Source of the DNA: Caldifarciminota bacterium
GTDB taxonomy: Bacteria; Hydrothermota; Tepidihabitantia; Tepidihabitantales; Tepidihabitantaceae
Assembly: GCA_016935295.1 (NCBI GenBank)
Contig: JAFGRF010000164.1
Coordinates: forward strand, 1 to 6,516
Direction of reading: 5' to 3'
DNA length: 6,516 nucleotides
Every line of letters begins with the position of its first letter. Positions within the stretch are counted from its first letter, which is position 1. Position numbers and translations under genes: made by a program. The notes below the pieces were generated by a model. That model searched no databases. It saw nothing but the letters and a program-made list of their open reading frames with translations, and was not told where the DNA came from. Shown in pieces: positions 1 to 4,643 of the stretch.

Positions 1-193
1 AGGTAGTATACTCACTACTAGATATAGTTATACCTGACTTTGTACCTCCTGGCCTATCTCCGGGTGGCCGGGGGCTAGCCCCGGTGCAGGGTACTGGGGA
101 CAACAGTCAAGTTCTATAAGAGGATTTGGTGGAAGTAGTAGGTGTAGTAGTAACACCGTATGTATGATTGCCAGCTTTGGACAGCAGCAGCGC
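1..193. other. Gene-free, AT-richer left edge
   Basis: I see no supported gene here. The first 60 bases are about 40% G+C by hand count, clearly lower than the coding regions that follow. In-frame stops are frequent and no start has a ribosome binding site. Visible structure is limited to a GC palindrome near position 75, listed separately, and a short run of GTA/GTAG repeats at about 135-153. It may be the tail of an intergenic region whose upstream gene lies outside the window. Confidence 0.5.
68..84. other. GC-rich palindrome, possible terminator stem without T-tract
   Basis: CCGGGG (68-73) pairs perfectly with CCCCGG (79-84) around a GCTAG loop, and the central 12 bases GGGGCTAGCCCC form a perfect palindrome. 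The stem could end transcription from an upstream gene. However, no run of T follows on either side, so an intrinsic terminator is not proven. It could equally be a protein-binding dyad. Confidence 0.3.
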
Positions 194-222
194 TTGCTCT
201 GCTGGCCATAGCGAGTTATAAT
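194..222 (+). promoter_or_regulatory. Probable sigma-70 promoter for the 122-aa gene
   Basis: A perfect -10 box TATAAT lies at 217-222. With a 17-bp spacer the -35 position is TTGCTC (194-199), which keeps only the TTG of the consensus. Transcription would begin near 229, giving a leader of about 80 nt that contains the nested hairpin at 241-300. The -10 box is the strong part of this call. Confidence 0.45.
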
Positions 223-240
223 CAGGACGTAATAGGAATA

Positions 241-307
241 CGCGCCTGAGTGTTTGCCGGTGCGAGCTTCCGGATGTCGCCGGCAGCGACTGGAGGCGCG
301 GAAGGAG
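241..307 (+). promoter_or_regulatory. Structured 5' leader abutting the Shine-Dalgarno sequence
   Basis: CGCGCCT (241-247) is exactly complementary to AGGCGCG (294-300). Inside it GCCG (256-259) pairs with CGGC (281-284), and GCGA (262-265) pairs with TCGC (277-280) around an 11-nt loop. An internal loop of 8 and 9 nt separates outer and inner helices. The outer 3' strand ends directly at GAAGGAG (301-307), the ribosome binding site for the ATG at 312. This layout suits translational control by folding, or a small RNA processed from the leader. It matches no riboswitch class that I recognise. Confidence 0.4.
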
Positions 308-311
308 CAAT

Positions 312-680
312 ATGCCGGGCAGATTTCACGACAACGCTGACCGCGACTTCGCGTATCGCATCAAGACTACGCCGGAGCGCGTGAAGCAGACCAGCGAGGC
401 TTCCCGCGAGAGGACCGTGCAGCGCCACCTCGACAGGCAAACGGAGCTTGCTGCCTTCGAGATTCAGGCCAAGAAGGCGATTGACCCGACCGGCGTGCCA
501 TCGACGCTCTACGTGTCGTATCTCAACTACTGCCGTGAGATATGGAAGAAGCACAACACCTATGGTGGAGCGGTGCTGGAGAACGAGATTGAGGCCATCA
601 TCGCCAAGTGGAAGGTACGCCAGCTCGATGAGGCGGTTCTCAGAAAGCTGAACATGGAGCTTTTTTCCATCCGCAGCTAG
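312..680 (+). CDS. Hypothetical protein, 122 aa, charged and helical
   Basis: I do not recognise this family. The ATG follows GAAGGAG with a 4-nt gap, a strong ribosome binding site that fixes the start; the gene ends at TAG (678-680). The product has no signal peptide and no membrane segment, so it should be cytosolic. Residues about 21-57 are rich in R, K, E and Q and look like a long amphipathic helix. A short YVSYLNYC segment (67-74) precedes a second helical half with alternating acidic and basic residues (88-118). By count there are about 21 K/R against 17 D/E, so it is mildly basic. One cysteine is present (residue 74). The gene stands alone, with its own predicted promoter and folded leader; the next gene begins 175 bp downstream behind repeat DNA. 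A small nucleic-acid-binding or scaffold protein is possible but unsupported. Confidence 0.75.
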   Translation: MPGRFHDNADRDFAYRIKTTPERVKQTSEASRERTVQRHLDRQTELAAFEIQAKKAIDPTGVPSTLYVSYLNYCREIWKKHNTYGGAVLENEIEAIIAKWKVRQLDEAVLRKLNMELFSIRS

Positions 681-714
681 CGCAGTACTGGCCGGAATTG
701 CCCCGGAACGGACC

Positions 715-742
715 AACCACAGAGGCCGCCGAGAGCACAGAG
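715..742. repeat. Decayed copy of the CCACAGAG/CCAAG-type intergenic repeat
   Basis: The 28 bases from AACCACAGAGG to GAGCACAGAG have the same make-up as the arms of the 137-bp repeats near 2011-2310: ACCAC followed by purine-rich, CAC-spaced steps. It lies between the 122-aa gene and the CDF gene. No opposite arm is visible nearby, so this looks like a solitary or eroded copy. Confidence 0.5.
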
Positions 743-752
743 CGGGTGAATA

Positions 753-765
753 CCCGGAGTCCGGG
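753..765. other. Short hairpin CCCGG-agt-CCGGG
   Basis: A perfect 5-bp stem with a 3-nt loop lies 72 bp after the stop of the 122-aa gene. It could serve as a transcription end, but the T-rich stretch after it (about 781-790) is too far away and too mixed for a clear intrinsic terminator. Confidence 0.2.
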
Positions 766-855
766 CTGCGCCCTCAGAGTCTCTTTGGTTCAACATCGAT
801 TCAGGTGGACCGCGTGCGGTTTGACTCGCCGCAGGTCTGCTTCTAGCATCTTGGC

Positions 856-1749
856 GTGAGCATCGCTGTCGCGGACCAGAACCGCGTTCGAGAAGAGTCG
901 CGCATCACTGTGGCCGGGATGGCCGTCAATGTTCTTCTGACCATCGGGAAGGTAGCGGTCGGGCTGCTCTTCAATTCCGCCGCCATTATCGCCGACGGGC
1001 TTCATTCAGGCTCGGACCTGGCCAGCGATGCCGCAGTACTGTGGGGCATATCGGCTTCCCGGCGCCCGGCCGACGCCGACCATCAGTACGGCCATTCCCG
1101 CTACGAGGCAATCGTCACCATGGTCGTCGGATTCCTGCTCGTGGTCGCCGCGCTCTGGGTCGGCATCGAGAGTGTTGGCACCATGCAGGTCAGGCATAGC
1201 GGGCCGACTTCGTGGCTGCCTTTCTGTGCTGCCCTGGCGACCATCGTCGCCAAGGAAGTGCTCTACCGGCTGACGGTTCGGGTGGGCCGCAAGCACAAGA
1301 ACTCCTCAATCGTGGCCAACGCCTGGCACCACCGGTCGGACGCCTTCTCGTCTCTGGCTGCAGCAGTGGGCATTGCCGGCGCCACTGCGGGAGGTCCGCG
1401 CTGGGCATTCCTGGACCATTTGACCGCGGTCGTGCTTGCCGCCTTCCTCGTCATCATGGGTGTTCGGATTGTCCGTGACGCGATGCAGGAGCTTTCCGAC
1501 CGGGCGCCGGACCCGGCGACCAAGGAACGGATTCACGCGGCCATCGTCGGTATCAAGGGCGTGGTAGGGTTTCATGCCTGCCGTGCCCGACGTTCAGCCG
1601 GGGTCATCGACATGGACGTACACGTCCAGGTAGCACCGGACATGACGGTGCGGGCCGGGCACGACATTGCCACCGCGGTCGAGGAAGCTGTGCAGAAGGC
1701 GGTGCCCGAGGTTACGGACGTCGTCGTTCACATCGAGCCGCCGGAGTAG
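856..1749 (+). CDS. Cation diffusion facilitator (CDF) family metal transporter
   Basis: This 297-residue protein exports a divalent metal, probably Zn2+, from the cytoplasm in exchange for protons as a homodimer. Six membrane segments lie at about residues 17-39, 42-66, 85-106, 119-140, 154-178 and 186-205, then a cytosolic dimerisation domain (213-297). Compared with E. coli YiiP, transport site A is H50-xxx-D54 in TM2 and H158-xxx-D162 in TM5. Site B is D73, H76 and H80 in the PADADHQYGH loop. Site C is H240, H256, H269, H292 and E294. Length is normal for the family. An in-frame TAG at 844-846 limits upstream extension, making GTG 856 the first usable start. No good Shine-Dalgarno precedes it; ATG 919 would begin inside TM1 and is less likely. 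It appears to be transcribed alone, flanked on both sides by repeat DNA. Confidence 0.95.
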   Translation: MSIAVADQNRVREESRITVAGMAVNVLLTIGKVAVGLLFNSAAIIADGLHSGSDLASDAAVLWGISASRRPADADHQYGHSRYEAIVTMVVGFLLVVAALWVGIESVGTMQVRHSGPTSWLPFCAALATIVAKEVLYRLTVRVGRKHKNSSIVANAWHHRSDAFSSLAAAVGIAGATAGGPRWAFLDHLTAVVLAAFLVIMGVRIVRDAMQELSDRAPDPATKERIHAAIVGIKGVVGFHACRARRSAGVIDMDVHVQVAPDMTVRAGHDIATAVEEAVQKAVPEVTDVVVHIEPPE

Positions 1750-1770
1750 TCCTCCCTGCCGTTTCGAGCG

Positions 1771-1966
1771 AAGTCAGAAGCCGGAAGCTAGAGCACAGAA
1801 GCTAGAATCGCCAGACTCGGGCGCAGACCGCCAAGGACGCCAAGACCGCCAGAGGATGACGCGAAGGCGAGCCCGCGGCCGAAGTCAGAAGCTAGAAGCT
1901 AGATTGCAGAAGCTAGAAGTCGGCGCCGGTCTGCGCTCCAGAATCTGGCTTCTCGCTTCTAGCTTC
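1771..1966. repeat. AGAAGCTAG short-repeat array with inverted end
   Basis: Four perfect copies of AGAAGCTAG occur at 1797-1805, 1887-1895, 1894-1902 and 1908-1916, with an 8/9 match at 1783-1791. AAGTCAGAAG occurs at 1771-1780 and again at 1882-1891. At the right end the motif turns over: GAAGCTAGAAGCTAGA (1888-1903) is 15/16 complementary to TCTCGCTTCTAGCTTC (1951-1966), giving a long hairpin. A further inverted piece, TTCTGACTTC, sits outside the array at 2337-2346. It lies in the non-coding gap after the CDF gene and codes for nothing plausible. Confidence 0.75.
1827..1854. repeat. CCGCCAAG-type repeat embedded in the AGAAGCTAG array
   Basis: Three imperfect steps of about 8-10 bases (ACCGCCAAGG, ACGCCAAG, ACCGCCAGAG) stand in a row. 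They resemble a GC-richer version of the ACCACAAAGACACCAAG arm of the 137-bp repeats, and the piece GACGCCAAGACACCAAGAC at 2292-2310 looks intermediate between the two forms. It interrupts the left and right halves of the AGAAGCTAG array, suggesting that one repeat was inserted into or grew within another. Confidence 0.5.
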
Positions 1967-1993
1967 GTCTGTGCAGAGACGACCGCCTGAGTC

Positions 1994-2130
1994 GGGGATC
2001 CGGAGTTTTACCACAAAGACACCAAGACACGAAGAGAACAGAGGTTCGGGAACAGACTCCTCCGGTCTGGATCCCTGGGCCTCTTTGTGCCTTTGTGCCT
2101 TGGTGGTAAGATTCCTTTCCTGCCGGGCTT
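1994..2130. repeat. 137-bp repeat, copy 1, with internal dyad
   Basis: This copy aligns to the next one without any gap at a period of exactly 137 bp. The last 117 bases differ at about 8 positions; the first 20 are less alike (14/20). Within the unit the left arm, starting ACCACAAAGACACC (2010-2037), is complementary at 22 of 28 positions to the right arm ending GCCTTGGTGGT (2080-2107). Between the arms CAGAC (2053-2057) and GTCTG (2065-2069) form an inner hairpin. It has no coding potential; apparent reading frames through it are repeat artefacts. Confidence 0.85.
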
Positions 2131-2267
2131 CCGGATTCGGAGATTCACCACCTAGACACCAAGACACGAAGAGAACAGAGGTTGCGGAACAGACTCCTCC
2201 GGTCTGGATCCCCGGGCCTCTTTGTGCCTTTGTGCCTTGGTGGTGAGATTCCTTTCCTGCCGACCTT
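2131..2267. repeat. 137-bp repeat, copy 2, with internal dyad
   Basis: This is the second full unit, directly abutting copy 1. It keeps both arms (about 2147-2174 and 2217-2244) and the inner CAGAC/GTCTG hairpin (2190-2194 and 2202-2206). Several differences from copy 1 fall at arm edges and loops, so the foldback shape is preserved. The high identity indicates a recent tandem duplication or continuing gene conversion. Confidence 0.85.
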
Positions 2268-2310
2268 CCGGATTCGGAGATTCACCACAGAGACGCCAAG
2301 ACACCAAGAC
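2268..2310. repeat. 137-bp repeat, truncated copy 3
   Basis: CCGGATTCGGAGATTCACCA (2268-2287) is identical to the start of copy 2. The left arm follows in a changed form, GAGACGCCAAGACACCAAG, and the match ends near 2310. The right arm is absent, so this copy cannot form the hairpin. Confidence 0.75.
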
Positions 2311-2404
2311 GGGCTACGGCACAAGGGCGTCCGGACTTCTGACTTCCCGCATGTAACATCTGACGTCTCACTTCGATCGGCGGCCGGCGCAATTCCCACC
2401 GGAC
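2311..2404. other. Remaining spacer before the operon promoter
   Basis: No gene is visible. TTCTGACTTC (2337-2346) is an inverted copy of a word in the AGAAGCTAG array, and CATCTGACGTCTCACTTC just after it looks like a decayed version. This stretch is probably the fading edge of the repeat region. Confidence 0.4.
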
Positions 2405-2432
2405 TTGACAAGACCGGCGGGGGTTGTACAAT
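2405..2432 (+). promoter_or_regulatory. Near-consensus sigma-70 promoter of the exoprotein operon
   Basis: A perfect -35 box TTGACA (2405-2410) is followed, after a 16-bp spacer, by TACAAT (2427-2432), one mismatch from TATAAT. Transcription would begin at about 2439, leaving a 5' leader of roughly 120 nt before the ATG at 2559. It lies immediately after the repeat region, with no other strong promoter seen before the three exported-protein genes. It is the best promoter in the window. Confidence 0.75.
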
Positions 2433-2484
2433 CACGCTACAGGGGCGTGACCATGGCCGGTTGGTAAGGCACCGATGCTGTCAA

Positions 2485-2524
2485 GGCGGTGTAGCGAGAC
2501 CGCCACCGGGCGTGGCCGGCGCCC
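2485..2524 (+). other. Two adjacent hairpins in the operon leader
   Basis: GGCGGT (2485-2490) pairs perfectly with ACCGCC (2499-2504) around an 8-nt loop. Directly after it GGGCG (2508-2512) pairs with CGCCC (2520-2524) around a 7-nt loop. Further on, TCTGC (2529-2533) can pair with GCAGA (2553-2557), which would bracket the AAGGAGG ribosome binding site. Neither hairpin has a T-tract. They may stabilise the message or tune translation; I match them to no known riboswitch. Confidence 0.35.
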
Positions 2525-2558
2525 GCTATCTGCAGAATGCACGCTGAAGGAGGCAGAG

Positions 2559-3125
2559 ATGAGAGACGGACCGAGAACGGTTGTACTGCTGCTCGCGATC
2601 ATCGCGGTTGCGGGCCTGAGCAGCGCGCTGGGCGAGACGCTTTCCGTCGGGCTCAGCGACATCGCCATGATAACGGGCAACGTCAGGAACAACAACGTGG
2701 CGCGTATCGTGCTCCACGTGGACGTACCCAAGCAGGTACAGAGCGCCAGAATCGACTTCGCAGAACTCACATTCCCCGCGTTTCTGACAGATACTAGTCA
2801 GGCCGCCGTCTCAATCGTAACCCACTGCGCGCAGACGGCGTGGGGGCGCGACAAGGTGACGTGGACGATGCCGTGGAAGCGGCACGGAGGTGACTTCGAC
2901 TCGCTGAGCTGTTCGTGGTACATGGCGCTGCCTGGCCGCAAACATCCCGTAGCGCTCGATATCACCAAGACCGTCCGGAGCTGGCAGCGCGGCAGGAACA
3001 ACTACGGGTTGTTCCTGAAGCGGCCGGACGCGGAGGGCGACGGTTTCCTGGGCGAGCGCGAACGTTTGCGCGAGGCGCTGAAATCGGCCCGCGTGCTGTT
3101 CTACTTCACTCCCGTCAAAGAGTAA
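2559..3125 (+). CDS. Secreted DNRLRE/CBM96-like protein, 188 aa
   Basis: The protein starts with a clear signal peptide (basic MRDGPR, hydrophobic core residues 7-21, likely cut after SSALG at 25). The mature part resembles the DNRLRE/CBM96 beta-sandwich domain. Early strands include VARIVLHVDVP (47-57) and SARIDFAELTFP (62-73). The family-like W-x3-VTW motif is at 95-102 (WGRDKVTW). VALDITKTVRSWQRG (131-145) and NNYGLFLKRPDAEG (147-160) correspond to the usual 'D(V)T..V..W..G..NYGL.LK' region, and SARVLFYFTP closes the fold. Such domains are found in exported proteins and some bind polysaccharide; binding here is inferred. ATG 2559 is chosen because AAGGAGG (2547-2553) lies 5 nt upstream and the signal peptide begins there; an in-frame ATG at 2475 lacks both. 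It is the first gene of the operon, 18 nt before the next. Two cysteines (90, 118) could form a disulphide. Confidence 0.8.
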   Translation: MRDGPRTVVLLLAIIAVAGLSSALGETLSVGLSDIAMITGNVRNNNVARIVLHVDVPKQVQSARIDFAELTFPAFLTDTSQAAVSIVTHCAQTAWGRDKVTWTMPWKRHGGDFDSLSCSWYMALPGRKHPVALDITKTVRSWQRGRNNYGLFLKRPDAEGDGFLGERERLREALKSARVLFYFTPVKE

Positions 3126-3143
3126 TCCAGGCGAGGAGCGAGT

Positions 3144-4625
3144 ATGCGCTCACCGACTGTCTTCGTAGCGCTTCTGGCGCTTTCGACCTGCGTGTTCGGC
3201 ACAGGCTGGGACGGGCAGCAGATGGTCAACCGGCCGGATGCAGATACTGCAGAGGGACAGCCGTGCATTGCGCTCGACAGCGCTGGTTGTCCATGGATCG
3301 TCTGGGATAGAAACTGCACTGACACCACCATGCTCTACACTCGGTGGCAAGGCAGCCGCTGGGATGAGCAAAGTGGCGCGGGCGCCAATGCGCCCGGGGT
3401 GGCCGTCCGACTGCGGCCTTCCATCTGCTTCGACTCTCGTGGACGAGCTTGGTTGGCATGGCACAATGTCCATTCGAATGACAGGCGAGACATTGCCGCC
3501 TGCCATTGGGACGACTCTCTGTGGACTCCGGAGCAGCATGTCAGCCCGCCAGAATCGACCGACCGGTACTTCGCGCCGAAGGTTAGCTGTGGAGGTGGAC
3601 AGGTCTGGTGCGTCTGGTACGGAGGACCCAGCGACGGCCTGCCCTACTCGGTATTTGCGAGCCGCTGGGACAGCCTGAAAGGTAGCTGGACCCCAGAGAC
3701 GCGCGTGAGTCCGCCGGACAGCAACCACCACTGGTGGTGCGACGTGGCAGTTGACTCCGTAGGAACTCCTCACGTCGTCTGGTGCACTCACCCGCTGTAC
3801 ACAGTCTTCTATAGCTACTTCGACGGCCAGCAGTGGGTCGAGCCGATTCCGGTGAATGACACCACGCAGGTCACAGCTTCGCCTTGGGCGAGTCCGCGCA
3901 TCGTGATAGACCGGACTGGCGTGATGCACCTGTGCTTCACCGGTGCAAGGGTAGGGGCTTCGCACCGCGACATCTTCTACACGCGCAACGACGTCTCCGG
4001 TTGGGCGCCCTGCCAGATGGTCACGCGCGACAGCCTATACGACGAATGGTACTCCGACATTGCCGCCAACAGACCCGACAACGTATGGGTGGTCTGGAAC
4101 CGCCAGAACGAGGGTTCTGACCAGTTCCGGGTATATGCATCACACTGGGACGGAACAGCATGGTCGTTCGAGCAGCGGCTTGATGACACCACTTCATACT
4201 ACGACTTCGATCCCGTCGTATGCCTGGATGACGACGGTTACCCTTGGGTCGTATGGTCGGGGACTACCTACGGCGCCACCGATGACGTGTACTACAATAG
4301 GTACATGTCGCATGGGAGCCTGGTGGGAGGGCCGCACGGAGCGTGCGGCAGAGCCTTCACGCTCGCGGTCACCTCGCCTGCGCGCCACGGAATACGTTTC
4401 AGTTTCTCAATCGCACAGAACGGCCGCGTCGGGCTAGTGGTCTATGACGTGCTGGGACGCTGCATCAAGCGCGTGGTGGACGGAGTTCTGCCTGCGGGCC
4501 AGCATTCGGCTGTGTGGAACCGGCGCATGGCTGACGGCGAGCCTGCTCCTGCGGGAGCCTACATCGGTCGCCTGGATGCAGCAGGGTGCGTGGCGAAGTG
4601 CAGATTCACGCTGGTGTCTGACTAA
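3144..4625 (+). CDS. Secreted seven-repeat beta-propeller-like protein with C-terminal sorting module, 493 aa
   Basis: An N-terminal signal peptide (residues 1 to about 20) leads into seven copies of a motif like 'iaxDsxGxPWxVW'. The last W (or F) of each copy is at residues 54, 106, 158, 213, 265, 318 and 371, a spacing of 52-55. In most copies a second strand of type 'S/T-R/H-W-D...W..E..V' follows, for example ASRWDSLKGSWTPETRV at 172-188. Seven even repeats of this length suggest a seven-bladed propeller related in look to sialidase/BNR-type folds, but no catalytic residues or clear Asp-box set are seen. Residues about 405-493 form a FlgD-Ig/type IX-style end (VVYDVLGRCIKRVVDG, AGQHSAVW, PAGAYIGRLDA, FTLVSD), which in that family directs outer-membrane export or anchoring. 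There are 16 cysteines after the signal peptide. GAGGAG (3133-3138) sits 5 nt before ATG. A surface recognition or adhesion role is inferred. Confidence 0.85.
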   Translation: MRSPTVFVALLALSTCVFGTGWDGQQMVNRPDADTAEGQPCIALDSAGCPWIVWDRNCTDTTMLYTRWQGSRWDEQSGAGANAPGVAVRLRPSICFDSRGRAWLAWHNVHSNDRRDIAACHWDDSLWTPEQHVSPPESTDRYFAPKVSCGGGQVWCVWYGGPSDGLPYSVFASRWDSLKGSWTPETRVSPPDSNHHWWCDVAVDSVGTPHVVWCTHPLYTVFYSYFDGQQWVEPIPVNDTTQVTASPWASPRIVIDRTGVMHLCFTGARVGASHRDIFYTRNDVSGWAPCQMVTRDSLYDEWYSDIAANRPDNVWVVWNRQNEGSDQFRVYASHWDGTAWSFEQRLDDTTSYYDFDPVVCLDDDGYPWVVWSGTTYGATDDVYYNRYMSHGSLVGGPHGACGRAFTLAVTSPARHGIRFSFSIAQNGRVGLVVYDVLGRCIKRVVDGVLPAGQHSAVWNRRMADGEPAPAGAYIGRLDAAGCVAKCRFTLVSD

Positions 4626-4643
4626 ACTAGTAGAGGAGAAGAC

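Noticed and set aside
222..716. - strand frame of 164 codons opposite the 122-aa gene
   Set aside because: It would begin beyond the + gene's stop and run through its promoter and leader. It has no credible ribosome binding site or domain, while the + strand gene has GAAGGAG at the right distance.
1971..2310. CRISPR array
   Set aside because: The period is 137 bp with nearly the whole unit repeated, so there are no unique spacers between short repeats, and no cas gene is present.
1913..2435. Several frames through the 137-bp repeats (both strands), with products like 'TTKTPRHEENRG'
   Set aside because: These are translations of the repeat itself, present on either strand and in more than one frame. 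They lack starts with ribosome binding sites.
2453..2467. Four-codon upstream frame (MAGW, then TAA) in the operon leader
   Set aside because: AGGGG precedes it by 7 nt, so initiation is conceivable. Such a short frame is easily due to chance, and I see no attenuator linked to it.
2475..2558. Upstream ATG 2475 as start of the DNRLRE-like protein
   Set aside because: It would put 28 polar, arginine-rich residues ahead of the signal peptide and has no ribosome binding site. AAGGAGG sits 5 nt before ATG 2559.
2439..2558. c-di-GMP (GEMM) riboswitch in the operon leader
   Set aside because: Fragments such as GGTAAGGCACCGATG resemble part of GEMM by eye, but the paired layout and conserved core are not present.
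3180..3200. Lipobox-like L-S-T-C in the signal peptide of the propeller protein
   Set aside because: Thr at the -1 position is not usual for lipoprotein processing (Gly, Ala or Ser expected), and a normal signal-peptidase site follows near residue 20.
3150..3965. Long antisense reading frame (271 codons) on the - strand
   Set aside because: It lies fully opposite the propeller gene, has no signal or motif, and its residues reflect the GC-rich opposite strand. The + strand frame has a ribosome binding site, a signal peptide and seven regular repeats.
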